A stretch of 64,000 bases of DNA from DATBHW01 sp035307385 (GCA_035307385.1 DATGID010000136.1:259704-323703); one strand, 5' to 3'; counted from the stretch's first letter, positions 7,773-17,033 are shown. Notes: generated by a model from the sequence alone, not told the origin. Numbers and translations are program-made.

Positions 7773-8290
7773 TTAGCGGTTGGGCTTGCCCGATGTCAAC
7801 ACCCTATCCAATTGTAACATCGGATGATAGGTTCCTTTATCATAATCATAAACAATAGCAGGAACCCAATTATCCAAGATAGCCCCCAGACTCGCTGCTA
7901 CGGCAACCGGTCCGGCATAGAAGAAATGGATTTGTGTCGGCCCCACCTGGGCGGTCAACTTGCCCTTCAAATCAGTAAACTCCTTGATCACCTGGAGGGC
8001 ATCGTCCACACTCATATTTCCTGGCCTGGCAATGGAGAAAAGCTCCATTATGAAGCCTTGATCTTTCAGATAGCTCTCTACCGTCCCGCGGATATCTCCT
8101 GGCTTGCCCACCCCAACAGCAATAGCCACAGGTCGTTTCGAGGCTTGCTGCGCCAGCAATTGCAGCTTGCGGTGATACTTCCGGCGCTCCATCCACAACG
8201 CCACCGCCGCAAACGCCGCCGCAGCCCCGTAACCAGGCCCACGACCGCCGACGCATTTGCCAGCCAGAAAAAGAAACCGTCCCAAAACAT
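7773..8290 (-). CDS. membrane-anchored SAVED-like cyclic-nucleotide sensor, split by a -1 frameshift
   Basis: The ATG at 8288-8290 has a strong AGGAGG site and starts MFWDGFFFWLANASAVVGLV, a membrane helix. That frame degenerates after residue 22 at a run of four G (minus strand, 8225-8228). Slipping back one base there continues the helix as TGAAAAFAAVALW and then a 150-residue soluble part. That part has VAIAVGVGKPGDIRGTVESY and, at the end, IHFFYAGPVAVAASLGAIL with a following VYDYDKGTYHPMLQLDR. This is the terminal signature of SAVED (CARF-like) domains that bind cyclic oligonucleotides. The reconstructed length is 172 residues, short for a full SAVED. It is first in the tm-saved/csx15/cas6 operon. 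The shift may be mutation, sequencing error or programmed. Confidence 0.65.
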
Positions 8291-8345
8291 CGGGGCACCC
8301 TCCTACTACATTATGAATCTCCCCCAAGCATAATCCTCCAGGCAC

Positions 8346-8854
8346 AGCAACGCATCAGCGTTTGCTCGGATTTTTCTTAGAGGTTTCTCGGATGCGCTTC
8401 CCCGCCGAGCAGGTATATTTGCTCTAAGGAGCAAGGGCATCGGCATCGTAGCGCCTACACTTCTCGCGCAGGAAATGATAGGTCAGGTGCGGGGCATCCG
8501 TTGGCACATTCCAGGCGTTGCGGCAAAGGCTGAGAATCCTGGTCTTGTGGCTGTTCACCGTCGCCAGCCGCGACGAGCGACACCCCATCGGGGACCGCGT
8601 TGCCTTCTCGCCTACGCTCTCGCAAATCCGCCTGGCGGCTCCAATGCGAGCTACACTATAGCATACCGCCGTCTGGCTGGCAAGAGGTTTATTCAAGCGC
8701 GCGGTCCCGCTCAGCCACGCATAGACAAGACGGCTCAGGTGTGCCACAATAGCTGTGGGCGGTGGCTTTCGCAGCTTCTCCTCTCAGCAAATCAGACCAG
8801 TCCCATCCGCCTGCATCCATCTGCCGCGAGCGCAGTTGTCGAGGAGACCATCTC
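8346..8854. other. 509-bp gap without a convincing gene
   Basis: Open frames here (for example 8424-8747 on the minus strand) have no ribosome site or recognisable domain. The stretch separates the divergent SAVED operon from hyuA and probably carries both promoters. AGGAG at about 8428 has no usable start after it. I see no repeats or CRISPR-like units. Confidence 0.5.
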
Positions 8855-10954
8855 ATGAGCGCAGATTCCCCCCGCTATCGGCTGGGCATAGATACCGGCG
8901 GCACCTTTACCGATATTGTCGCCATCGATGAACACAGCGGCGCAATGGCAACCACCAAGACGCCCAGCACGCCCAGCGACCCATCGCGCGGGCTGCTGGA
9001 TGGCGTTCGCAAAGTCTTGCGCCAGATCGGCTCGGCACCCGATCAGGTGGCAACCGTTGCGCACGGCACCACTGTTGCCACCAACGCCCTGCTGGAAGAC
9101 CGCTTCACCTCGCTGGGGCTGCTGGTGACACGCGGCTTCCGCCACATTCTGGAGATCGCCCGCCAGAGCGTGCCCTCCGGCTATGGCAACTCCTATTTCT
9201 GGGTCAAGCCTGACCGCATCGTCCCGCTGGAACGGGTGCGCGAGGCCACCGAGCGCCTGAACTGGCGCGGCGAAGTCCTGACCCCGCTGAATGAAGAAGA
9301 TGTGCGCGAAGCCGCCCGCTGGTTCAAGGCGCAGGGCATCGTTGCCGTGGGCGTCTGCTTCCTGCACGCCTACGCCAACCCGGCCCACGAACAGCGCGTG
9401 CGCGACCTCTTTGCCGAAGAATACCCCGATGCATTCCTCTCGCTTTCCAGCGATGTACTGCCCGAATATCGCGAGTACGAGCGCGCCATGACCACCCTGG
9501 TAGACGCCTTCGTCAAGCCGCAGGTGCGCGATTACATCAACGCCGCCGAAGGCCATCTGGCCGAAGCGCTGGACGGCAGGCAAACCAGCCACACAATCAA
9601 CGTCCCATTCCTGATTATGAAATCCAACGGCGGCGTGGTGGCCGCCCGCGAAGTGGAGCGCCAGCCCATCACCACCGTGCTTTCCGGCCCCGCTGCCGGG
9701 GCACTGGGCGCGAGCTTCATCGCCAGCGCCGCCGGTTTCCCCGATGCCATCGCCCTGGACGCGGGCGGCACATCCACCGACGTGTGTCTCATCAACAACG
9801 GCCTGCCACGCCTGACCACTGAAGGCAAGATCGGGCGCTTCCCCGTCAAGACGCCGATGATCGACATCATCACCGTTGGCACAGGCGGCGGCTCCATCGC
9901 CTGGACGGCTCCCGATGGCGGCCTGCGCGTTGGCCCACGCAGCGCGGGCGCTGACCCTGGCCCCATCTGCTATGGTAGAGGCGGCACACAACCCACTTTG
10001 ACCGATGCCAATCTGGTGCTGGGCCGCATCCCGCCGCATCTGCTCGGCGGCGAAGTCCCGCTGGATGCTGATGCCGCGCGGCGCGGCCTGGAAACGCTGG
10101 CGGCCAGGCTGGGGATGGACGCGCTGCGCCTGGCGGCAGGCATTCTGGAACTGGCAAACTGGAACCAGGCCAACGCCATTCGCCAGATCACCGTCAAGCA
10201 GGGGCGCGACCCGCGCGACTACGCGCTGGTGCCTTTCGGCGGCTCCGGGCCGTTGCAGGCCGGGCGTCTGCTCGATCTGCTGGGCATGCGTACCGCCATT
10301 ATCCCGCCCATCCCTGGTGTCACCTCCGCCTTTGGCCTGCTCGTCGTGGACCTGCGCAATGATTACGTCATCACCAACGTGCAAAACGCCAACGACTTTG
10401 ACCCCGCCAGCACCCAAGAACTCTATCAACGTCTGGAAACATTGGCCCTCGACGCGCTGGCCCGGCACGGCGTGCCACCGGAGCGCCAGCGGCTGCTGCG
10501 CTCCGCCGATATGCGCTATCACGGGCAGGCGTATGAGGTGCGCGTCGACATTCCAGCCGGATTGATCGACGCCGCCACCGGCCAGCACGCCGTCGAAGCC
10601 TTTCATCTGGCGCATGGCAGCGCCTATGGCTACGACTATCGCGGCAAGCAGGAGGTGGAGTTTGTCAACCTGCGTGTCACCGGCCTGGGCCTCATCGACA
10701 AGCCCGCCCTGCGCGAAATCGGAGCGGGCAACACGGACGCCAGCGCCGCGCGCAAAGGCGAGCGCGCCGTCTATTTCGAGGCGTCCGGCGCTTTTGAGCC
10801 GTGTTCGCTTTATGATCGCACCAAACTGCTGGCGGGCAATCTCATCACTGGTCCAGCCATCATCGAAGAATATGGCTCAACCACTGTCGTCTTTCCTGGA
10901 CAACAGGCAACCGTAGACCGTTTCGGCAACGTGCTGCTGAGCAAACATCAGTAG
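8855..10954 (+). CDS. hyuA: hydantoinase A / oxoprolinase-type ATPase subunit
   Basis: 699 residues from ATG 8855 with GAGGAG upstream; the frame is open further but that part is not protein-like. The N-terminus has the actin-like phosphate loop YRLGIDTGGTFTDIVAIDE. Other family motifs are AHGTTVATNALLE, VLSGPAAGALGASFIA, ALDAGGTSTDVCL and ITVGTGGGSIAW. Length fits the A subunit of N-methylhydantoinase, oxoprolinase and acetone carboxylase-like enzymes, which couple ATP to ring opening or carboxylation. It needs a B subunit, found at 13304-15157 after three intervening genes. The true substrate is unknown; a cyclic amide or hydantoin is likely. Confidence 0.9.
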   Translation: MSADSPRYRLGIDTGGTFTDIVAIDEHSGAMATTKTPSTPSDPSRGLLDGVRKVLRQIGSAPDQVATVAHGTTVATNALLEDRFTSLGLLVTRGFRHILEIARQSVPSGYGNSYFWVKPDRIVPLERVREATERLNWRGEVLTPLNEEDVREAARWFKAQGIVAVGVCFLHAYANPAHEQRVRDLFAEEYPDAFLSLSSDVLPEYREYERAMTTLVDAFVKPQVRDYINAAEGHLAEALDGRQTSHTINVPFLIMKSNGGVVAAREVERQPITTVLSGPAAGALGASFIASAAGFPDAIALDAGGTSTDVCLINNGLPRLTTEGKIGRFPVKTPMIDIITVGTGGGSIAWTAPDGGLRVGPRSAGADPGPICYGRGGTQPTLTDANLVLGRIPPHLLGGEVPLDADAARRGLETLAARLGMDALRLAAGILELANWNQANAIRQITVKQGRDPRDYALVPFGGSGPLQAGRLLDLLGMRTAIIPPIPGVTSAFGLLVVDLRNDYVITNVQNANDFDPASTQELYQRLETLALDALARHGVPPERQRLLRSADMRYHGQAYEVRVDIPAGLIDAATGQHAVEAFHLAHGSAYGYDYRGKQEVEFVNLRVTGLGLIDKPALREIGAGNTDASAARKGERAVYFEASGAFEPCSLYDRTKLLAGNLITGPAIIEEYGSTTVVFPGQQATVDRFGNVLLSKHQ

Positions 10955-10988
10955 AGTAATCCGCCTGCTTTTCTGAAAGGGCCTATCT

Positions 10989-11672
10989 ATGACTTTTCCG
11001 CTCTATGGTGTCTATTTACTACCACCCACCGGCCTGGCCGCCAGCATCGACACCCTCCGCGAAGAATTGGAACAACGCTTCGATTGCCATGCCTCGCGCA
11101 ACTTCATGGTACATTGCACGCTTAAGGGCTTCTTTCGCCTTGACCCATCCAAAAGCGAAGAGCAGTTGACGCAGACGCTCGATCCGGTGATTTCGCCGTT
11201 CCCGTCGTTCCAGATTCAGCCCAATCAGGTCACCCATCTGCCCGATGCAGTCATCATCGACCTGGCTTCGATGCACAACCCGCGCCTGCAAGACCTGCAC
11301 GGCGCTGTGTATCATCACATCGACCCCGAGTTCGTGCATCCAGAATGCCCCTTCACGCCGGACGAGCGCAAATACGGCTTCGCGGCGCACATCACGCTGG
11401 CCTTCAAAGACCTGACCTTTGCTGATCTCGTCGAAGCGGTGGAGTTTGCCCAACAGCGCGCCACCGAGGGCGGGCTGCTGCGCCCCTTTGTGGGCCGCAC
11501 CATCGGCCTCTATCGCTTCACCACCGAAGCCGAAGCCTGGGAAGATCGCTATCGCTGGTGGGAAAGCCTGCGCTATGAGGCGCTGCATATCTGGCGCTTG
11601 CGCGGCGGCTGCCTGCCGCAGATGTTCAGCCGCGCCCGCCAGGGCCGGGACATGCGCGTCCAGTACACCTGA
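10989..11672 (+). CDS. 2H phosphoesterase (2'-5' RNA ligase-like)
   Basis: 227 residues. Two H-x-T motifs define the 2H superfamily: VHCTLKGFF at about residues 41-49 and AHITLAFKD at about 137-145. Both His-Thr pairs are intact, so cyclic phosphodiester hydrolysis or RNA end chemistry is plausible. It starts 34 bases after hyuA. The C-terminal 80 residues are Trp/Arg-rich (WEDRYRWWESLRYEALHIWR) and not part of the core fold. The link with hydantoin metabolism is by position only. Confidence 0.8.
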   Translation: MTFPLYGVYLLPPTGLAASIDTLREELEQRFDCHASRNFMVHCTLKGFFRLDPSKSEEQLTQTLDPVISPFPSFQIQPNQVTHLPDAVIIDLASMHNPRLQDLHGAVYHHIDPEFVHPECPFTPDERKYGFAAHITLAFKDLTFADLVEAVEFAQQRATEGGLLRPFVGRTIGLYRFTTEAEAWEDRYRWWESLRYEALHIWRLRGGCLPQMFSRARQGRDMRVQYT

Positions 11673-11716
11673 AGCCTCAGTGGCTTGCGTTGTTTGTTCT
11701 CTGAAGGAGTTTCATC

Positions 11717-12349
11717 ATGCCTGCCTGGTCAACCATCCTGCTGTTTTCGCTGGCGGCGTTGGGGCTGCTGCTCATCCCTGGCCCAGCCGTCCTCTATATC
11801 GTCACCCGCAGCGTGTCCCAGGGCAGACGCGCGGGGCTGGTCTCGGTTGGCGGCATCGAACTGGGCGGCCTGACCCACGCCGTCGCCGCCGCGCTGGGGC
11901 TGTCGGCACTGCTGCTCACCTCGGCCCTGGCGTTCGACATCGTCAAATACGTGGGCGCGGCTTATTTGATCTATCTGGGCGTGCGCGCCATGCTGACGCG
12001 AGATGACAGCCACCAGGCAGAGCCAGCGCCCAGAAGCCTCTCGCGGCTGTTCACGCAGGGCTATCTGGTCAACCTGCTGAACCCGAAAACCGCGCTCTTC
12101 TTCTACGCCTTCCTGCCGCAGTTCGTTGATCCTGCCAGGGGCAACATCATCGCGCAAACGCTCTTCTTCGGGCTGCTGTTTGTACTGCTCGCCGCCTGTA
12201 CGGACAGCCTCTATGCCTTGCTTAGTTCGACAGTGGGGCAAAGGCTCACCAAAGCCACGCGCTTTCAATCCATCCGCCGCTATGCCACGGGCGGCATCTA
12301 TATCGCGCTGGGTCTGACGGCAGCCTTCGCCGGTTCCGAGAAGAAATAA
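11717..12349 (+). CDS. LysE/RhtB-family amino-acid exporter
   Basis: 210 residues; the ATG follows AAGGAGTTTCATC. About six membrane helices. Family marks are LLIPGPAVLYIVTRSVSQGR, GGIELGGLTHAVAAALGLSA, YVGAAYLIYLGVRAML and the conserved YLVNLLNPKTALFFYAFLPQF. It exports amino acids or related metabolites across the inner membrane. Its place between the two hydantoinase subunits suggests export of the amino acid or carbamoyl amino acid product. Confidence 0.9.
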   Translation: MPAWSTILLFSLAALGLLLIPGPAVLYIVTRSVSQGRRAGLVSVGGIELGGLTHAVAAALGLSALLLTSALAFDIVKYVGAAYLIYLGVRAMLTRDDSHQAEPAPRSLSRLFTQGYLVNLLNPKTALFFYAFLPQFVDPARGNIIAQTLFFGLLFVLLAACTDSLYALLSSTVGQRLTKATRFQSIRRYATGGIYIALGLTAAFAGSEKK

Positions 12350-12356
12350 AGGCAGC

Positions 12357-13250
12357 ATGACTCAGAGAGATAGCAGCATACCCGATGCGCTTCGGCTGCA
12401 TCCAGGTCAGCAGGAATTGACGCCAGAGCAGGAAGCGGAGGCCCGACGCTTTGCCAACGAGCGCATTCAGGCGCAGCTTTCCACCGAACCAATTGATGAG
12501 CAAGAAGTTGAAGCCTGGCTGCTTCAAGCTTATCAGGTGGCAGGTCTGGAGTCGCCCAGCGCTATCCTCTGGCTAGATGGGCCGCTGAACTTGGTAGGAC
12601 TGTTTGTTCCTCCGAGCATAGAAGCTAGCGTGGACGCCAGGGCCTGGGGACACCTGATAGCAGGAGTTGGGGAAAACGTTGGAGAGCACATCTGGGCCAA
12701 GGCGTGGAAAAGTGGAGAGGCCGCCGGAGCGTTCAGACTACAGGTTAGTGTACGTGCCAATGTCGTGAGAAAGATAATGACCAGCGTCTCAACTAATCTC
12801 TACATGCTGGTGCGCGCCAGTGTGGGGGCTAGGGTAGAGGCTAATGTCTGGGCGAAGGTCAACACCAGTGTCAGACCCAAGGTGAAAGCTGGCCTCTGGG
12901 AAAGGATCAGAGCCAGTGTGGACGACAGCATCTCAGCCAGCGTCAGGGCCTATGCGGTCGCCGCCGTGTTGGGAGGTTGCCGCTTTTTCGATGAATATCT
13001 GGTGCCCAATGATGCGCGTCCCCTGGCTCATTTCAACGAATTGGTTTCCGGCTATTGGCTTGGCAAAGATGTGGCGCTGATCGTTCGTCGCCCCAAAGCG
13101 CTTCACCTTGATGCTGATGGTCAGCTGCACAACGCTGCCGGTAAATGTATAGAATACCATGATGGCTGGGGATTCTATACCTGGCATGGCGGAGTAATGC
13201 CAGAGCGACTTATCCCTGAGCCAGAGCAGTTGGCCCACGAAGACTTTTGA
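12357..13250 (+). CDS. DUF6745-like protein with 4-residue periodic middle region
   Basis: 297 residues, starting 7 bases after the LysE gene. The C-terminus (about 240-285) has RRPKALHLDADGQLHNAAGK and YHDGWGFYTWHGGVMPE, the pattern I associate with DUF6745. The middle (about 125-205) is a Val/Ala/Ser-rich repeat with hydrophobics every fourth residue (VRASVGARVEANVWAKVNTS). This pattern suggests a solenoid or long amphipathic array. The family has no known function. Codon use is like the neighbours. Confidence 0.6.
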   Translation: MTQRDSSIPDALRLHPGQQELTPEQEAEARRFANERIQAQLSTEPIDEQEVEAWLLQAYQVAGLESPSAILWLDGPLNLVGLFVPPSIEASVDARAWGHLIAGVGENVGEHIWAKAWKSGEAAGAFRLQVSVRANVVRKIMTSVSTNLYMLVRASVGARVEANVWAKVNTSVRPKVKAGLWERIRASVDDSISASVRAYAVAAVLGGCRFFDEYLVPNDARPLAHFNELVSGYWLGKDVALIVRRPKALHLDADGQLHNAAGKCIEYHDGWGFYTWHGGVMPERLIPEPEQLAHEDF

Positions 13251-13303
13251 ACGAGCCATATGAGGAGTATCAACCCATACAAGAAAACTTCAAGGAGACG
13301 GCC

Positions 13304-15157
13304 ATGAGCGATCTTCTGGAACAACCGACAACGGCGAAAACGGCAACCTACGGTGTGGACCCCATCATCCTGCAAATCGTCGAGGGCACGCTTGGCTCTG
13401 TCGAAGCTGAAGTGGAGGCGGCGATTGAACGCACCTCGCGCTCACCGATGATTCGCGACCAGCACGACTATCGCGCAGGCATCCACGACCGCCAGTGCCG
13501 CAAGCTCACGGGCCGCTCCTATTCCGCGATGGTCAATCCCGTCGTGCGCGACTTCCCGCTGGAAACGATGCAGCCTGGCGATGTCTTCTTTCATAACGAT
13601 GTCTATCTCTCCGAAGGCAGCGTCGGCCACCTGCCCGACCTCACCGTCACCGTTCCCGTCTTCTTCGAGGGCGAGGTGGCCGCCTTTGTGCAGGCGTTCG
13701 GCCATCACGACGACATCGGCGGCATGGTCCCCGGCAGCATGCCCGCGCACGCCACCAGCATCTTTCAGGAAGGGCTGATGGTCCCGCCCATCCGGCTCTA
13801 TAAGGCGGGCGTGCTCAACGAAGATGCCTATAAGATCATCTTTCGCAATACGCGCATTCCCGACAGCCTGGCAGGCGACATCGACGGCGAAGTCGCCGCC
13901 TGCCGCATGGGCGCGGAGCGCATCGTTGACCTGTTCGCGCGCTATGGCCGCGCGACGACTGAAGCCTGCTTCGAGGCCATCATCCGGCGCTGCGCCGATA
14001 CCTTCCGCAATGAGATTCTGCCCAAGATTCCCGATGGCGCGTACACCTGGGAAGACTACATCGAGCATGATGGCATCGAGCCGCCCCGGTTGCACACTAT
14101 CCGTTTGACCATGACTAAAACGCCCGACAAGATCATCCTTGACTTCAACGGCACCAGCCCGCAGACCAAAGGCCCCATCAACTGGCCCGGCAACTACTCT
14201 GAGGGGCGCTTCCTTAAGAAATGGATTGCCGCTGTCCTGCGCAACCTGGCCGATAGCCCCGAACGCGCCGCCGAACTGGACATCAACGAAGGCATCTGCG
14301 ACTTGCTGGAGGTGATCTTTCCGCCAGAAGGCACGCTGATGACGCCAAAGTTTCCCGCGCCCACCAACGCGCGCTCGTTTACCATCCTGCGCCTGCTGGG
14401 CATCTTCGCGGGCACACTGGCGCTGGCAACAGGTGGCCGCATGCCAGCCGATCAAGAAACCATCCGCTATTGGGGCATTCACGGCACCGACGAGCAGGGG
14501 CGCTTCTATCTGCTGCGCGAGGTGCTGGGCGGCGGCTCTGGCGGGCGCTTTTACGCAGATGGCAGCGATGTCATCCACATCGTGCCCGATTCCAAGAATC
14601 TGCCCGCCGAGTTCTGCGAAACGCGCTTCCCCGTGCTCATCGAAAAACTGGCGCTGGCAACCGATTCGGGCGGGCCAGGCAAGAGACGCGGCGGCCTGGG
14701 CTATGAGAAAGATGTGCGCCTGCTCAACGACTCCAAGCTGATTAGCACCGCCGACCGCACCATCCTAAGCTGCTACGGTGTCGCGGGCGGCATGGCAGGC
14801 GACACGTATAAGACGATCATCAACCCCGACGCGCCAGACGAACACAAGCTGCCCGGCCTGGTCGACGACGAACCACTCAAGAAAGGCGATCTCATCCGGC
14901 TCAAGACGACGGGCGGCGGCGGCTGGGGTGACCCGCTGGAGCGCGAGCCAGAACTGGTGCGGCTGGATGTGCTGCGCGGGTTGGTCTCGCTTCAGAGCGC
15001 CGAACGCGACTATGGCGTACGGCTCGGCCCAGCAGAGCAGGACTATCCGCTGCTGGAGACCGAAACCACCGCGCTGCGCGAGGAGCTTCGACGCGAGCGC
15101 AGCCAGCGTCCTTTCATTGATCGCGGCCCCGGCTACGAGACGCTGAAGCAAGCCTGA
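13304..15157 (+). CDS. hyuB: hydantoinase B / oxoprolinase-type subunit
   Basis: 617 residues from ATG 13304 with CAAGGAGACGGCC. It carries HyuB family marks: DPIILQIVEGTLGSVEAEVE, SRSPMIRDQHDYRAGI, GDVFFHNDVYLSEGSVGHLP, FGHHDDIGGMVPGSMPAHAT, DFNGTSPQTKGPINWP and the terminal TTGGGGWGDPLERE. It binds metal and, with HyuA, forms the ATP-dependent ring-opening enzyme. It ends one base before the convergent TlpA gene. The three-gene insertion between A and B is unusual, because the subunits are normally adjacent. Confidence 0.9.
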   Translation: MSDLLEQPTTAKTATYGVDPIILQIVEGTLGSVEAEVEAAIERTSRSPMIRDQHDYRAGIHDRQCRKLTGRSYSAMVNPVVRDFPLETMQPGDVFFHNDVYLSEGSVGHLPDLTVTVPVFFEGEVAAFVQAFGHHDDIGGMVPGSMPAHATSIFQEGLMVPPIRLYKAGVLNEDAYKIIFRNTRIPDSLAGDIDGEVAACRMGAERIVDLFARYGRATTEACFEAIIRRCADTFRNEILPKIPDGAYTWEDYIEHDGIEPPRLHTIRLTMTKTPDKIILDFNGTSPQTKGPINWPGNYSEGRFLKKWIAAVLRNLADSPERAAELDINEGICDLLEVIFPPEGTLMTPKFPAPTNARSFTILRLLGIFAGTLALATGGRMPADQETIRYWGIHGTDEQGRFYLLREVLGGGSGGRFYADGSDVIHIVPDSKNLPAEFCETRFPVLIEKLALATDSGGPGKRRGGLGYEKDVRLLNDSKLISTADRTILSCYGVAGGMAGDTYKTIINPDAPDEHKLPGLVDDEPLKKGDLIRLKTTGGGGWGDPLEREPELVRLDVLRGLVSLQSAERDYGVRLGPAEQDYPLLETETTALREELRRERSQRPFIDRGPGYETLKQA

Positions 15158-15158
15158 G

Positions 15159-15773
15159 CTAGAGTATCTGATTGAGACTGCTTGTCAGCGTTTTGCTGGT
15201 GAGTTCGCCGGGTATTCTGCTCGACACCACGCCCTGCCGATTGATAAACACCGTTTGCGGCAGGGCGGTGATGTCATATTTCAGGGCAACCGCTCCATCC
15301 GTGTCCAGGCCAATCTGATAGCTAATAGCATGAGCCTGCAAAAAGCTGGCCGCGTCACCGCTTGATTCCTGAAAATCTACCCCCAGAAAGACCACATCTT
15401 TGCCCTGCGCCTGCATCTGCTTCCAGGTTTGCTCCAGCAGCGGCATCTCTTCTTTACAAGGCGCGCACCACGAAGCCCAAAAGTTCAAGACCACAGGTTT
15501 GCCCTTCAGGTCTGCCAGCGAAAGCGTGCTCTGGCCGCCAGCGGGATGCAGCAAGGTCAGCGTAAACGCGGGCGCGGCATGCCCGACCAGCGGGTCTGCT
15601 GGCGCGGTGGGCGATGCCGGGGTCAGTAGTTGGGTCAAGATGAACGCCAGCAGCCCGATATTAACCAGGCTCGCCAGACAAAAGATGACCACCCTGCGCC
15701 TGCTCCGCTGCTTCCGCACCGGCGCTTGAAGAGGGGCAGACTCAGTATGCCCAGACTCAGCAAGTTCAGACAT
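15159..15773 (-). CDS. TlpA/ResA-like membrane-anchored thiol-disulfide reductase
   Basis: 204 residues. One membrane helix (about 28-50) after a basic stretch, a Pro/Ala linker, then a thioredoxin fold with FWASWCAPCKEEM (redox pair C103/C106) and the cis-Pro loop ALPQTVFINRQG. It faces outside the membrane and probably keeps CuA-site or cytochrome thiols reduced. It is last in the cytochrome oxidase operon, which supports the maturation role. Confidence 0.88.
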   Translation of the reverse strand: MSELAESGHTESAPLQAPVRKQRSRRRVVIFCLASLVNIGLLAFILTQLLTPASPTAPADPLVGHAAPAFTLTLLHPAGGQSTLSLADLKGKPVVLNFWASWCAPCKEEMPLLEQTWKQMQAQGKDVVFLGVDFQESSGDAASFLQAHAISYQIGLDTDGAVALKYDITALPQTVFINRQGVVSSRIPGELTSKTLTSSLNQIL

Positions 15774-15824
15774 GCGCGGTCCCTTTCTTCAGAACGAAGC
15801 CGGGCATCGCCAGCCAGCAGCGCG

Positions 15825-17033
15825 TTAACTGGCAGAGCGTTTCCGGGGCTGCCTCCAAACAAACCAGAGCGCGCCCAGCAGGACTAATCCAGCAAGTGCC
15901 ACCGCCAGCAGCAGCAAAAGACGACTCGGGGAGATGGCTGATGATGAGGATGGCCCCGCCGGTGGCGTGGGAAAGGCCGTGTTTGTTTTCGGTGGATAGG
16001 TGCCGGTGATGATAAAATGCGGAGTTCCGCCCACCCCAAAGCTGGCAATCACTTTGCGTCCCGGCACATCGAGCATCACCACCTGGCCGTTGCCAAGCGC
16101 CACAAAGCCGAGCGTCCCGTCGCTGGTGATGGCAATCGACTGCGGCGAGCCGTTCAGATGAAAGACCCGCACCGGCTCGCGCGGCGGCGTCGTCATGCTC
16201 GCCGTCACGGGAATAAGGACATCCAGTTGATCGCGCATCTCATCAGGCACATAGACCTCGCCCGTCGTCGCGTCATAATCCATCGTGCCAAACGGCCCTC
16301 CGCTGAGCAGCGTGCGAATCACCTTGCGAGAACCAAGATCAACGGCCACTACCGTTCCCTGGCGGGTGGTCACATACGCGGTAAAGCCGCCAGGCCAGCA
16401 GATATATTGCGGCCCGGCGGCAACCGGCACAGCGCCAAGCAGCGCGCCGCTCGCGTCGAAGATGGTAATCGCGTTGGGTCCGGTAATCCAGAGTTGATTC
16501 GGCGTTGAGGGCGTGGCGTCAACCGCTGTCGAGGCCGTCACCGCCATTCCATAGATGGGTTCGTGGGTATCGAAGGCCCGTTCAATGGCACAGGTCGTCG
16601 GATTCAGCGCGCGCACGCTCGTATCTCCCTGGCCCGCCGTGTAGACCACAGGCGTATTCAGGCTGAAGGCCAGCAGCGAAGGCTGCCCCGGAACGTTGGC
16701 CGCGCACATCGTCTTGCCCGTTTTCGCGGTAATCACCACCACGCGGCCCAGCGTCGGCTGCGTAACATACAGCGTGGACCCATCCGGGCTGAGCAAGACC
16801 GCGTGCGGATTTCCGGCCACCGCAATGGAACCCGCCACGCGCTGCTGGGCAATATCGATGACGCCGATGCCGTTTGCGGCTCCGGCCACATAGGCAAGCT
16901 GAGGCGCGCCCCCATCTGCAAAGGCAGATGAGGGGAACAGCCCCAGCAGCGCCAGCAGCAAGCCAACGATACAAACTCCATAGCCAGAGAAACGTAAGAT
17001 CACAGGCACGAACCCGCCCTCACCTTCAGGCAA
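15825..17033 (-). CDS. secreted YVTN-type beta-propeller with C-terminal membrane anchor
   Basis: 402 residues from a TTG that overlaps the ctaAB stop. A GTG at 17009 preceded by AAGGTGAGGGCGG is the better start. Signal peptide (about 10-40, ending SSAFADGG), then about six YncE/YVTN-like blades (for example PHAVLLSPDGSTLYVTQPTL, SPQSIAITSDGTLGFVALGN). A Thr/Pro-rich linker, membrane helix LLLLLAVALAGLVLLGALW and basic tail follow. It is an extracytoplasmic scaffold or ligand-binding protein. Within the oxidase operon it may bind a substrate or metal cofactor, but no catalytic residues are evident. Confidence 0.75.
   Translation of the reverse strand: MPEGEGGFVPVILRFSGYGVCIVGLLLALLGLFPSSAFADGGAPQLAYVAGAANGIGVIDIAQQRVAGSIAVAGNPHAVLLSPDGSTLYVTQPTLGRVVVITAKTGKTMCAANVPGQPSLLAFSLNTPVVYTAGQGDTSVRALNPTTCAIERAFDTHEPIYGMAVTASTAVDATPSTPNQLWITGPNAITIFDASGALLGAVPVAAGPQYICWPGGFTAYVTTRQGTVVAVDLGSRKVIRTLLSGGPFGTMDYDATTGEVYVPDEMRDQLDVLIPVTASMTTPPREPVRVFHLNGSPQSIAITSDGTLGFVALGNGQVVMLDVPGRKVIASFGVGGTPHFIITGTYPPKTNTAFPTPPAGPSSSSAISPSRLLLLLAVALAGLVLLGALWFVWRQPRKRSAS

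Noticed and set aside
8424..8747. 107-codon minus-strand frame before hyuA
   Set aside because: No ribosome site, no recognisable domain and a composition unlike its neighbours.
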